Notes: generated by a model not told the origin, from the letters alone. 64,000 nucleotides of DNA from Antarcticimicrobium sp040365005 (GCF_040365005.1 NZ_BAABWV010000015.1:1-64000), one strand, 5' to 3'. Positions 24,961 to 33,848 are shown, numbered from the stretch's first letter. Numbers and translations: made by a program.

Positions 24961-27042
24961 ATGGTTGAAATGGTGAACGTGACCTATGGGCGCTCCAACT
25001 CGACAACCAACAAGTTGGGCCAACGCCCGATGCAGGCCCGTGCCTATGCCGCCCGAGCGGCGCAGTTCCTTTTGCTCAAAGCGCCGCCCGCAGCTGGTAA
25101 AAGCCGCGCGCTCATGTTCGTCGCTCTCGACAAGATGCTTCATCAGGGGCTGGAAAAGACGATCGTTTGCGTGCCCGAGACATCGATTGGCGGGTCATTC
25201 CGCTCGACGGATCTGACCCGCTACGGGTTTGAGGCGGACTGGGACGTCGATGATCGCTGGAACCTCTGTTTGACGGGCGAGGACGCAGACAAGCAAAAGG
25301 TCAAGGCATTTCAGGCGTTCCTGGAGAGCGATGCCAAGGTGCTGGTCTGCACCCATGCCACATTCCGCTTCGGTTTCGATGAGGTGGCAAGAACTGCGGG
25401 TATCGAGGCTTTTGACAATTGCTTCATTGCCATTGACGAATTCCACCATGTCTCTGCCTCCGACAACAACCGGCTGGGCGTGATCCTGCGCAGTTTGATT
25501 TCCCGAGCGGAATGCCATGTGATGGCAATGACCGGCAGCTATTTCCGCGGGGATGCGGATCCAGTGTTGCGGCCAGAGGATGAGGACCGGTTCACCAAGA
25601 TCACCTACAGCTACTACGAGCAGCTGGAAGGCTACGAATTTCTCAAGGCACTCGGGATCAACTACGAATTCTACAAGGGCAATTACGTCAACGGATTGCC
25701 AGGGGTGCTGAACCCTGACCAAAAGACGATCATCCATATTCCTCACCGGGGGTCGTCCGAGGCATTCGACGACAAGTACAACGAAGTCGGGAAGATTCTC
25801 GACCTCTTGGGTGTCCATGAAGGTCGCGATCCTGAGACCGGATTTGATCTGGTCCGCAGGCCAGATGGGCAGATTCTGAAAATCGCCGATCTGGTTGATG
25901 ACGGACCAGGCCGGGACATCGTTAAATCTGCGCTTTCGCGAGAGATCAAAGGCGCTGATGGTCGTCGAGACGATACGGCGGACCGCGAGAAGGTCGACAT
26001 CATAATTGCGCTTGGTATGGCGAAAGAAGGGTTCGACTGGGTCTGGTGTGAACATGCCCTGACGATCGGCTACCGGTCATCGCTTACAGAAATCGTGCAG
26101 ATTATCGGGAGAGCCACTCGCGATGCGCCGGGTAAGCCGCGTGCGCTCTTCACCAACCTGGTTGCCGAGCCGGGTGTGGAAACCGGCGTTGTGACGGACG
26201 CGGTCAACGACATGCTGAAGGCCATTTCTGGTTCTCTGCTTATGGAGCAGGTGTTGGCACCCAACTTCAAATTCTATCGGCGCGAGGATGGCGACGTGCG
26301 TGCCCCGGTCGGGACTGACGCCGAAGGCAACGTTACAATCGGTATCAAGGGACTGATTGAGCCACCCACTGATCGAGCTCGGGAAATCTGCGAGAAGGAC
26401 ATGCACGACTTGATGGCTACCGCCTACCAGGAAATGGATAGACGGGTCCTTTCTCCCGACACGGCGCCTGAGGTTGCCACGCAAATGGTTCTGACGGACA
26501 TCATCGAGCGCAGATACGAAACTCTGGATTCAGAAGAGGCCGAGTCTGTTCGGCAACACCTTGCGGCGCATATGAACGTGCTAACTTTGGCGCGGCGAGA
26601 AGCTGAGCGTGGCTTCGCTGAAGGGCAGTCACCTTTGACCGGCAGCCCCGGCAAGGCGGACGCTTCTGACGACGATGGGGATGAAGCCGGAGACAGCGCC
26701 CCCAATACGCTGCTGCAGATGGTCAAGAAATTCATCAACGTCCGCGACATCGATGTTGAGCTCATCGATAGCGTGAACACGTTTCGTGAACGGTTCGAGG
26801 TCGCATCGAAGTCTTTGAACTCGGAGCTCTTGGCACATGTACAATCGGCGATGGTTGCATTGCGGGTCAATATGACCGGCGACGAGGCTCGAACACTTTG
26901 GCCGAGGATCAAGGCGTTCCGGGCCAGTGAGGGACGTGAGCCGAACGTTCACTCTGCCGATCCCCTGGAGAAGCGGATGGCAGAGGCACTGGCCTGGCTG
27001 AAAGCTGAGAAGGCGAAGCGGCTGCGCGAGGGAGCGATGTAA
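24961..27042 (+). CDS. SF2 DEAD/DEAH-type helicase
   Basis: This 693-residue helicase has motif I APPAAGKS (residues 41-48), motif II DEFHH (159-163), SAT-like MTGSYF and motif VI QIIGRATRD near 380. The N-terminal cap (YGRSNSTTNKLGQRPMQARAY) resembles the Q-motif region of type III Res subunits and ResIII helicases. The C-terminal 250 residues are helical and acidic, with no nuclease motif I can find. It probably translocates on DNA for the adjacent GIY-YIG nuclease. It starts one base after the Abi-like stop, and its stop overlaps the nuclease start (TAATG). Confidence 0.85.
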   Translation: MVEMVNVTYGRSNSTTNKLGQRPMQARAYAARAAQFLLLKAPPAAGKSRALMFVALDKMLHQGLEKTIVCVPETSIGGSFRSTDLTRYGFEADWDVDDRWNLCLTGEDADKQKVKAFQAFLESDAKVLVCTHATFRFGFDEVARTAGIEAFDNCFIAIDEFHHVSASDNNRLGVILRSLISRAECHVMAMTGSYFRGDADPVLRPEDEDRFTKITYSYYEQLEGYEFLKALGINYEFYKGNYVNGLPGVLNPDQKTIIHIPHRGSSEAFDDKYNEVGKILDLLGVHEGRDPETGFDLVRRPDGQILKIADLVDDGPGRDIVKSALSREIKGADGRRDDTADREKVDIIIALGMAKEGFDWVWCEHALTIGYRSSLTEIVQIIGRATRDAPGKPRALFTNLVAEPGVETGVVTDAVNDMLKAISGSLLMEQVLAPNFKFYRREDGDVRAPVGTDAEGNVTIGIKGLIEPPTDRAREICEKDMHDLMATAYQEMDRRVLSPDTAPEVATQMVLTDIIERRYETLDSEEAESVRQHLAAHMNVLTLARREAERGFAEGQSPLTGSPGKADASDDDGDEAGDSAPNTLLQMVKKFINVRDIDVELIDSVNTFRERFEVASKSLNSELLAHVQSAMVALRVNMTGDEARTLWPRIKAFRASEGREPNVHSADPLEKRMAEALAWLKAEKAKRLREGAM

Positions 27043-28250
27043 TGACGCGGCCGAGCTTGGATGACATATTTGCGGAAGACGATGAATTCGGACTGTTGGA
27101 CGTTAGGCTGCGCGGCAGCCGCGCCACTGTAGCTTCCGACCAAGGGGCTGGCGCGCTGCGAGAAGTCTCAGCGTTCTTTGAGAAACACGGGCGCGTTCCC
27201 GATCCTGATGCGGTGGACCATGACGAGATGCGGCTCGGTTCGATCTGGGCATCGATCAAGTCTGCGCCGACAGACCAGATGCGTCTGGAGGACCGGCTTG
27301 GACTCTTGGACGACGAGACAGCGCAGGCATTGAAATCATGGCGAGATGAGCCGCTAGTTTCTGACGTGCCTGACAGCCTAGATGATATTTTCGACGATGA
27401 AGAGCTTTCCGTCGATGCGTCTCTGATCGATTTGAAACATACGACGCCTGCCGCAGAGCGACACTTGCCCGATCATCGGGCTGAATTTGTTCCCTGTCGC
27501 GATTTCGACCAGTTCGCAGAGCGTTTTGAAGCGGTGCAACAGGCTTTGGAAGCTGGCGACCGCCAAGCACTGCCTGTAAAGAAATGGTCCGTGATTGAGC
27601 CCATAGAAGGCGACTTCTTCATCCGCAACGGCCTTCTCGCGATGATCGCTGAGAAATCCGAAATGTCCGCGCGAGGGGGCTCGCGTGACCACAGACTTCG
27701 GGTCATCTTTTCCAACGGCATGGAGAGTGATCCTCTCATGTCTTCGTTCCGCAAGTCGCTCAATGACGATAAGACGGCCCGAATGGTTCAGAAGGTCGGG
27801 CTTGGTCCCCTCGATCCGGACTGGGAATCTGATCAACTCGAATTGTCTGGGACAATTTACGTCGCTCGGTCGCGCTCGGATGATCCTTCGATCAGAACTC
27901 AGCGAATGATCCTGCACAAGATCGGTGTCACCAGTCAGGATGTTTCGCGCCGGGTTGCAGATGCTCGCAACGATCCAACTTTTTTGCTAGCACCAGTGGA
28001 CATCGTCGCGACTTACGAGCTTCAAAACCTGTCCCGCCGCAAAGTTGAGAACCTTCTCCACCGCTTTTTCGCGGCGGCCAGGCCGGCAGAGCTCTTTGTG
28101 ACGGACCGCTTCGGGAAGAAGGTCTTTCCAAAGGAATGGTTTTACGTTTTGCCGGACCATGTCGGCCGTGCGGCGAAACTGATTGAAGAGGGGCGCCTTC
28201 ATTTGTTCGAGTACGACGTTCAATCCCAAGAAATCGTTGCGAAGGTTTGA
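27042..28250 (+). CDS. GIY-YIG (T5orf172/MUG113-like) nuclease
   Basis: This 402-residue protein carries, near its end, TIYVARS (271-277, the GIY strand), KIGVT (293-297, the YIG strand), R303/R304, E336 and H340 in VENLLHRFF. These are in the order of a GIY-YIG nuclease of the T5orf172 type. The N-terminal half is acidic and repeats SLDDIF at residues 5-10 and 112-117, perhaps docking sites on the helicase. A FFEKHGRVPDPDAVDHDEMR segment looks like a helicase-associated fold. As the last gene of the operon it is the likely cutting subunit. The DNA activity is inferred from family, not shown. Confidence 0.8.
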   Translation: MTRPSLDDIFAEDDEFGLLDVRLRGSRATVASDQGAGALREVSAFFEKHGRVPDPDAVDHDEMRLGSIWASIKSAPTDQMRLEDRLGLLDDETAQALKSWRDEPLVSDVPDSLDDIFDDEELSVDASLIDLKHTTPAAERHLPDHRAEFVPCRDFDQFAERFEAVQQALEAGDRQALPVKKWSVIEPIEGDFFIRNGLLAMIAEKSEMSARGGSRDHRLRVIFSNGMESDPLMSSFRKSLNDDKTARMVQKVGLGPLDPDWESDQLELSGTIYVARSRSDDPSIRTQRMILHKIGVTSQDVSRRVADARNDPTFLLAPVDIVATYELQNLSRRKVENLLHRFFAAARPAELFVTDRFGKKVFPKEWFYVLPDHVGRAAKLIEEGRLHLFEYDVQSQEIVAKV

Positions 28251-28270
28251 CCAGGAAAAGGCGCGGCGGG

Positions 28271-29521
28271 CTACCAGCGCGACGGAAAAAATAATGTTGG
28301 TTGGCTAGGTCTGATAAGTCGATCTTTGATAGAAATACGCGTTCCTGCCCTTTTCGGCGTTCCGTTGGCCGATAAAACCTCTAATTCACGCGCTTGTGCC
28401 AAGTCGGATAGTACCTGAAAAATGTCGTCGTTGGTGCCCGCTGTTCGATTGCCAATCTCATCCAACAGGCGTGCGACGTCCAACTGCCCATTTTCCATCA
28501 TTTGGTGGACTTCGGCTGGCAGGGCGTTCACGAGCTCCGTACTCAATTTGGTTCGATCGATCTCTGAAAAATTGAAGAGCGAGTCGCAACTTTCGATCAA
28601 CCGCGTGTCATACCCCAAAGAAAATAAGCTGCCAGAACCAATGTGAGTGAAGCTGTTCTGTTCCTGCCAGTGCACGCTGAGCATCTTGTCGCGGGCAGCT
28701 TGGTGTTGCGATAGGTGTGCAAGCATCATCCATCGGTTATCCGTGCGCGACCACAGCATGAATGGCGTGAAAAACTTGGCTCCGCTTTTTGCATGAATGT
28801 GTGCCATGAGCGCACGCTGTGTAAGGGCGCGGCCCATATTCTCATCTTTTCGCTGTCTCCAATCAGCGATGAAGCGGGAATCGATGCCAAATTGTTGGTA
28901 TAGAGGAAGCTCTGCCGAAGCGTCCTGTAGGTAGTTCAAGAGGCTATCTATGGCGAAATTGAGGACGACCTCTGCTCTATCAAGGGCAGTGAAGATCGTC
29001 TGTATCGCTGACATTGGCACGTCGGAGTAGCCAAACTGATCCAAAAAGAAAATGGATCGGCCTTTGCGCTGAGTCTGCGTGATCTCAGCCATGATTGTCG
29101 GCAAGTGTTCTACAAACTTTCCTTCTAATACAGAGATCTGCGGGTCGTTCTCTTTGTACCCTCTCCCGCGCAGCTCCCTCTTCAGGGCGGCCACATGCTC
29201 GCGTTCGTCATCCACAAAGATAAAGCGTGCATTGATTTCCAGAGGCTTTGCGCGACCTTCGTTCAGTCTTACGGTCGCCTCTTCAACAGCATTGAGGAGA
29301 ACAAGCGGGCTCCCGGCTCGTGTGTCGTTTCCATCGGAATATGCGCCGCCTCCACTGAATCCATCCACGAGAGTAATATTCAAACGATCTTGTGCTGGGT
29401 TGCGAACCACTGTGTCGAAATAGACATCAAGATAGTTCTTGAGGACATCGAGCTTACGCTTGGTATGTTCCTCAATTCGCGGGAGATTGCCATCAGGTCC
29501 CCAGATGAAGTTCGTCGCCAT
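28271..29521 (-). CDS. tcmP: Three-Cys-motif partner protein TcmP
   Basis: This 416-residue protein has the start FIWGPDGNLPRIEEHTKRKL and LVDGFSGGGAYSDG, which I recognise as TIGR04474 (tcmP). The latter resembles a methyltransferase SAM pocket (DGFSGGG), with FIFVDDE and FFLDQFGYSDVP in the place of the later motifs. TcmP genes regularly accompany a DUF5131 three-Cys protein; the activity of the pair is not known. It begins 7 bases after the DUF5131 stop, so the two are co-transcribed, and it is convergent with the methyltransferase operon. Confidence 0.88.
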   Translation of the reverse strand: MATNFIWGPDGNLPRIEEHTKRKLDVLKNYLDVYFDTVVRNPAQDRLNITLVDGFSGGGAYSDGNDTRAGSPLVLLNAVEEATVRLNEGRAKPLEINARFIFVDDEREHVAALKRELRGRGYKENDPQISVLEGKFVEHLPTIMAEITQTQRKGRSIFFLDQFGYSDVPMSAIQTIFTALDRAEVVLNFAIDSLLNYLQDASAELPLYQQFGIDSRFIADWRQRKDENMGRALTQRALMAHIHAKSGAKFFTPFMLWSRTDNRWMMLAHLSQHQAARDKMLSVHWQEQNSFTHIGSGSLFSLGYDTRLIESCDSLFNFSEIDRTKLSTELVNALPAEVHQMMENGQLDVARLLDEIGNRTAGTNDDIFQVLSDLAQARELEVLSANGTPKRAGTRISIKDRLIRPSQPTLFFPSRW

Positions 29522-29528
29522 CGCGTTC

Positions 29529-30287
29529 CTAACTCGTCAGCTCTGCCATTATTTCTTTGGGAACAATCTGCCATGGAAAGCCGTTCCACTCAGCTCCCTC
29601 TAGAAGCCGTCCGCCAGACTTTGGACGGGCTCCCCCCCACTGCTTGAAAAAGAATGCAACGTCGTATTTTTCACATGCAAGGCGTAATTCTGTTGCCCAT
29701 GACGGTTCCATCGGCCTCGCCTTTGGTCCACTTTCCCCCCCGACGATTGCCCAGGCTATGCCACTCAGATCCACGTTCCCGATCCTGCCAAGCAATGGCT
29801 CAAACGAAATAAATCGCGCTTCTGAGTTGATTTGGCGCAGGTGTTCGATTCGGCTCTTGTGTGCGCTGTCCTCGACGGACACGCCGAGCCAAATGTGCGA
29901 AGGGACTTTTTCTCCAGAGTACCTCTTCTTCACATAGTTTCGCATTAGCGAAGAGCGTTTGGTAAGAACCTGATACACATGCCAATTGGCCCTCTCCATC
30001 GCGTCAAAAACGGCGTCGATGTGACTAATTGGAATATCCTTGTGAAATAGATCGCTCATTGAATTGACAAAAATCATACGCGGCTTCTTCCAACGAGCCG
30101 GTTGGTCAAGTCGTGACGGCCAGAGACGCAGATCAAATCCTTGTTCGTAAGGATGCCCTTCTATACCACGCCACCGCTCCGCAAAGCGTTCCGCATAGCA
30201 GTTGTCGCAGCCCGGACCGATTTTTGTACAGCCGGTAACGGGATTCCACGTCGCGTCTGTCCACTCGATTTCAGATTTTTGTGCCAT
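29529..30287 (-). CDS. DUF5131 (phage Gp37/Gp68-like) three-Cys protein
   Basis: This 252-residue protein starts MAQKSEIEWTDATWNP and carries a cysteine cluster C-x6-C-x2-C (TGCTKIGPGCDNCYAE), which could bind an iron-sulfur cluster or zinc, as in radical-SAM-like proteins. FVNSMSDLFHKDIP and VGGESGPKARPMEP are the other conserved family blocks. The family is found in phages and near tcmP; its reaction is unknown. The ATG at 30287 is taken in place of the upstream TTG because family members start MAQKS. A promoter probably lies between it and the Fic gene. Confidence 0.85.
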   Translation of the reverse strand: MAQKSEIEWTDATWNPVTGCTKIGPGCDNCYAERFAERWRGIEGHPYEQGFDLRLWPSRLDQPARWKKPRMIFVNSMSDLFHKDIPISHIDAVFDAMERANWHVYQVLTKRSSLMRNYVKKRYSGEKVPSHIWLGVSVEDSAHKSRIEHLRQINSEARFISFEPLLGRIGNVDLSGIAWAIVGGESGPKARPMEPSWATELRLACEKYDVAFFFKQWGGARPKSGGRLLEGAEWNGFPWQIVPKEIMAELTS

Positions 30288-30411
30288 CCTGCTCAATCCT
30301 TTTTGACGGCCACTCTACGCCGGTTGGCACAAAGAGGGAACATCCAATCTGGGCACTGCGCGTCGTGCCGTATGTGCCAATAGTAAAGATCTCGGGCTTT
30401 CTACCAACCAT

Positions 30412-31524
30412 TCACGCTCTCCCATCTAGGTTCAACCAGTACCTCGTATGGCGTCTCTCACCGGTTCGGCTGAGCGCACCTTTCTCGACTAGATCCTGCA
30501 GATCGCGGGTTGCGGTTGCGCGTGAAGTTCCGGTGATCTTGAGATAGTTGTCGGCGCTGAGGCCGCCTTTGAAACCGCCAGGGCCTTCCCGAAACATTCG
30601 AGCGATGGCCTTGGCCTGGCGTTCGTTCAAGTGGTCTCTGTGCCGATCGTAGAAGTGTGCCTTGCTGATGAAAAAGCCGACGCGGTCGAGTGTGACCTGT
30701 TGGGCCTTTAAGACAACTTCTGCGAACCAGACGAGCCAATCGGTCACGTCGAGCGTTTTTTGATGCTGCTCGAGCTGATCGTAGTATCCCTTGCGCTCCT
30801 TCTCGATGGTGAAGGCGAGCGAGATGAGGGTGGGCTGGCCAATGTTCTGCGCCAGCGACTTTTCAGCGAGGGCGCGACCCAGGCGACCGTTGCCGTCTTC
30901 GAATGGGTGAATGCTCTCGAAATAGAGGTGGCTTAGCCCTGCGCGCGTCAGCGCTGGAAGCGGCTCTGCTCCCCCCGGCCCGGTCTTGTTGAACCATTCC
31001 GCGTATCGCTCCATCTCGGGCATGACCCGCTCTGAAGGCGGCGCTTCGAAATGGATCGTGGGGCGGTCGAGGCGGCCGGAAACGATTTGCATCGCCTCGG
31101 CGTGGCGTCGGTAGGCCCCGATGGTTTCCAGCCGACGGTCATGGGACAGGAGCATCCGATGCCAGCGGTACAGTGTCTCATGGGTCAGCGGCTCTGCAAA
31201 ACTGGAATAGACGTCCACCATCATTTCCGCGACGCCCTGTTCGCGCGGTTTGGCAGGGTAGCTGTCCGGATCGAGGCCCAGATGGCGGCGCAGCGAAGAC
31301 TGGACACTGAGCCGATCGAGGATTTCACCCTCGATGGCGCTCGTCTGCATCGCTTCCTCGCTGAGCAGTTCGATGCGGAGTTGCTCGCGTTCCGGCTGAC
31401 TGACATGATGGACCGCGCCGAGGATTTCCCCGGACGACAGCAGGAACGTCTGCTCAAACGGCTCCAGAGCGGAGGCGTCATATCGGAAATCCGGCCAATC
31501 GGGCAGCGTCCAGTTCCAAGCCAT
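30412..31524 (-). CDS. Fic-domain protein, class II, with C-terminal winged helix
   Basis: This 370-residue protein has the DUF4172-type N-terminus (WNWTLPDWPDFRYD), an inhibitory helix in class II position (T61-SAI-E65-G66) and the active Fic motif HPFEDGNGRLGR (206-217). At the C-terminus there is a helix-turn-helix (DNYLKITGTSRATATRDLQD). Fic proteins AMP-ylate a target; the glutamate in the inhibitory helix blocks ATP until released. A perfect inverted repeat abuts the start codon, so it probably represses its own synthesis through the helix-turn-helix. Its target is unknown. All key residues are present. Confidence 0.88.
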   Translation of the reverse strand: MAWNWTLPDWPDFRYDASALEPFEQTFLLSSGEILGAVHHVSQPEREQLRIELLSEEAMQTSAIEGEILDRLSVQSSLRRHLGLDPDSYPAKPREQGVAEMMVDVYSSFAEPLTHETLYRWHRMLLSHDRRLETIGAYRRHAEAMQIVSGRLDRPTIHFEAPPSERVMPEMERYAEWFNKTGPGGAEPLPALTRAGLSHLYFESIHPFEDGNGRLGRALAEKSLAQNIGQPTLISLAFTIEKERKGYYDQLEQHQKTLDVTDWLVWFAEVVLKAQQVTLDRVGFFISKAHFYDRHRDHLNERQAKAIARMFREGPGGFKGGLSADNYLKITGTSRATATRDLQDLVEKGALSRTGERRHTRYWLNLDGRA

Positions 31525-31551
31525 GAGTTATAGATATCCTTTCTATAACTC
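31525..31551 (-). promoter_or_regulatory. Palindromic operator before the Fic gene
   Basis: GAGTTATAGA (31525-31534) and TCTATAACTC (31542-31551) form a perfect 10-base inverted repeat with a 7-base centre, directly upstream of the Fic start codon. The position overlaps where the ribosome would bind, so both repressor binding and an mRNA hairpin could limit expression. Confidence 0.6.
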
Positions 31552-31644
31552 ATATCTAGATCACTAATGAGGTATAGAAGTCAACTCTATCGCTCAAAGG
31601 ACCTACGGGATGGGATGACCCACAAACCGACGCGAGACTTTGAG

Positions 31645-31884
31645 CTAGGCCTTTTCAAGGTGCGTCAGATCTTGCTGACGCGGTCTGGGGGTCTTCGGAT
31701 CGACAGGGTTCTGTTCCGGCGCTTGAATGAATGGTTCATAGCGAACGTTCGCCATGGGGCGGTCGAACCAGGCAGGCTGCACGTCACCATTGTTCCATTG
31801 GTAAAGGTAGCCAACCAGATTTTCAGATGTCTTGCAGAGGATGCGCATGATCGGTTCGCCAGTCAGGCGGGGCTTCGTATTCAT
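31645..31884 (-). CDS. Small conserved hypothetical protein, 79 residues
   Basis: An AGGAGG ribosome-binding site lies 8 bases upstream of the ATG at 31884, strong evidence that this is a real gene. The product begins MNTKPRLTGEPIM and contains ENLVGYLYQWNNGDVQPAW, with no signal or membrane segment and a Pro-rich tail. I do not recognise the family. It sits between the Fic gene and the VirC-like genes on the same strand, so it may belong to the transfer region. The plus-strand open frame across it has no ribosome-binding site and is a shadow. Confidence 0.65.
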   Translation of the reverse strand: MNTKPRLTGEPIMRILCKTSENLVGYLYQWNNGDVQPAWFDRPMANVRYEPFIQAPEQNPVDPKTPRPRQQDLTHLEKA

Positions 31885-32044
31885 AATGCGTTCCTCCTAA
31901 ATGGACCTCGTAACTCGTCACCACTGAGGTCTGAAATTCCTGTTAGCTGGTGTTAGGACTAGGTTTCTGCAACTGCAAGATGAACTGTTCTATGTGGGCA
32001 GAAATCCACCGGTGAAATGCAAGTTGTCTTTTCAGATAGGTATC

Positions 32045-32686
32045 TTACGGCGCGTTCGGTTCATGCGGCGATGCAGCACGAATGGCAATTTCTTCAAGGA
32101 TCGCATCGATCTCGCCCCATATGCGTGGTTCCACCTGGCCGCGGATCAGAGCCCATTTACTCAAGACGTCGAGGGGGTCGTGGTCCCGTAGGAGGACACC
32201 CAGGCTGGCCGCATCTACTGCCAGAGATGTACGGGCCTGCCACTGCGTGTTTCGAGTGCGTCGCTCCTCCGCGACTGGGGCGAAGACCGGCGACAGTTGC
32301 CAGCCTTTGACTGCACGGCGCAGGGCGGCACGCACCACATGTGCTGGCTCAACACCACAAGTCTCCAGCGCTGCTTCCTGTCGTTCGAGTGCGTTGACCC
32401 TGATGTCGATCTTCCGGGTCGGGTTCAAAGCTCGCGCCGATACGGGAGCTCTCAGGCTGGTATGCAGGGCAGAGCTTTCCGCGGTGACTTGGTGCGGCGC
32501 CACGGCACCTTCCGGCGTACGCTCTGACTCGTGCCGATCAGCGTCAACGTCAGCGGCTGGGGTGCCTGTATTTGTTGCTGTGACCTGTGCCTCATCTTCC
32601 TTCCCGGGAATCTCGCGGTCACCCTGTCGCAGGGTGGCGGCGTAGGCTGGGTCGGGCCTAGTGATGGTCGGGATCTTCTTGCGCAA
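32045..32686 (-). CDS. virC2: VirC2-like accessory transfer protein
   Basis: This protein of about 213 residues lies directly after the VirC1/ParA-like gene, in the place and of the general form of Agrobacterium VirC2. It has a Pro/Thr-rich N-terminal half and a helical C-terminal part (RKIDIRVNALERQEAALETC, then KWALIRGQVEPRIWGEIDAI) that may be a ribbon-helix-helix DNA binder. VirC2 helps VirC1 bring the relaxosome to the cell pole. I choose the TTG at 32686 because GAGGG lies 6-7 bases upstream; the open frame reaches 32764 but would then overlap the ParA gene by 67 bases. The family call is tentative. Confidence 0.5.
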   Translation of the reverse strand: MRKKIPTITRPDPAYAATLRQGDREIPGKEDEAQVTATNTGTPAADVDADRHESERTPEGAVAPHQVTAESSALHTSLRAPVSARALNPTRKIDIRVNALERQEAALETCGVEPAHVVRAALRRAVKGWQLSPVFAPVAEERRTRNTQWQARTSLAVDAASLGVLLRDHDPLDVLSKWALIRGQVEPRIWGEIDAILEEIAIRAASPHEPNAP

Positions 32687-32696
32687 TCGACTGCCC

Positions 32697-33416
32697 TCAC
32701 GCAGCAAGAATGTTGTTGAGGATGTCCGTCGCCTCCTCGAGCGCCTCGACAACATGACGTACATGTGGACGCATCAGAGGGTTTGGATCAGATTGCTTTT
32801 CCAGCGCCAAGGCGTGGAGAAGCCCCTTCTGGTCCATCTCCTTGTAAGTGTTTCGTCGCATCATGACGGTCTCAATCACCGGAAAACGGGTGAGCGCTTC
32901 TTCAATCAGGGCGGCGTCAGCACGGGTTGTTTTCGGGTCGACCATGTTGAGGACGACGTGGTGGCGCGGAAGGCTGGAGGGGTCGTCAACACGGGATTTC
33001 AGCTTCTCAAACCAATCAGCCGTCTGCGCGCCGACATCGAAATCAGACGTCGACAGCATGACGGGCGTCACAATGTGGTCCGCAAGCACCGCAATGCCGT
33101 CTGACCATTCGGCACCGACCCCTGCGGTATCGATGAAGATGAAGTCTGCCGTGCCTGCCATGTAGACCTGATCGATCTGATCCTCGACACCCGCCACGCT
33201 TTCGACGGTGGCCGAGCAGAGAAGCGGCGAACTCAACCCACCGGCTTGCGCCCGAGCATGCCAGGCCCCGAGTACTCTCGTGCTGTCCGTGTCGATCAAC
33301 ATCACTCTGCGTCCGGCGGCGATCGCGGCGCTGATCAAGGCGCGCGAAAGCGTCGTTTTTCCACTGCCCCCTTTCCGGGCCATCGCTGCGATCACCACAA
33401 GATTTTCGTTCGGCAT
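32697..33416 (-). CDS. virC1: VirC1/ParA family ATPase
   Basis: This 239-residue ATPase has the ParA/MinD deviant Walker A KGGSGKTT (residues 15-22), LIDTDSTRVLG as the second motif and FIFIDTAGVGAEWSD as Walker B. In Agrobacterium, VirC1 brings the relaxosome to the membrane; in plasmids, ParA partitions copies. The neighbours (VirC2-like, MobC, relaxase) favour the transfer role. The ATG at 33416 has a GGAGG site 8 bases upstream; the open frame starts earlier, at 33476, without one. No ParB accompanies it; the only ParB is the broken one at the left edge. Confidence 0.8.
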   Translation of the reverse strand: MPNENLVVIAAMARKGGSGKTTLSRALISAAIAAGRRVMLIDTDSTRVLGAWHARAQAGGLSSPLLCSATVESVAGVEDQIDQVYMAGTADFIFIDTAGVGAEWSDGIAVLADHIVTPVMLSTSDFDVGAQTADWFEKLKSRVDDPSSLPRHHVVLNMVDPKTTRADAALIEEALTRFPVIETVMMRRNTYKEMDQKGLLHALALEKQSDPNPLMRPHVRHVVEALEEATDILNNILAA

Positions 33417-33781
33417 TCTGATCCTCCGCAAAAATAGTGAATCGCAACGATAATACCAAAATGTCGCTAAACGCATGAGACTGAGGGGTCAAGCAGAAGT
33501 CGGGATGCGACCCGCGTTTGGCATGCAGCGGGCGGCGTTGTGCGATGACCGTGCGACGTCTGCCGTGGCGCCTTCAGCATTCGTCGCGGGGCACCACACA
33601 CCCTCCAAATGTCGGGATGCGCTCGGCGATGTACAGCGGACGGAATGCAGGTGACGGATAGCGCGCTCCAGACGACGGGAGGCAGTCTCGCGTATGTCGT
33701 TCCGCGGGTGACGCGAGACGGTTAGCACGCGGCAAAACCCGTCTTGCGGGGTGCAAGAGACGGGGCGCAAAAGACGCGATG

Positions 33782-33804
33782 CGCGATGCGGAGACCGCAT
33801 CGCG
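33782..33804. repeat. 10-base perfect inverted repeat in the oriT candidate
   Basis: CGCGATGCGG (33782-33791) and CCGCATCGCG (33795-33804) pair across AGA. It lies among repeated GCGATG and AGACG words and could bind a relaxosome protein or form a hairpin in single strands. Confidence 0.55.
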
Positions 33805-33848
33805 TGGTGCAATGAGCGCGAAGCGCGATCCATTTGACAAAGGACGGG

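Noticed and set aside
20690..28250. BREX, DISARM, type I or type III restriction as the identity of the operon
   Set aside because: No BrxL/BrxC/PglZ, no DrmA/DrmB/DrmC, no HsdS/HsdR and no Mod/Res pair. The methyltransferase is of MmeI type and the nuclease is GIY-YIG.
31567..31956. 129-codon plus-strand frame next to Fic
   Set aside because: It has no ribosome-binding site; the minus-strand 79-residue frame in the same place has a perfect AGGAGG and better coding character.
33477..33830. CRISPR array or tandem iteron array in the virC1-mobC gap
   Set aside because: Repeated words are short and irregularly spaced; there are no regular repeat-spacer units and no cas genes.
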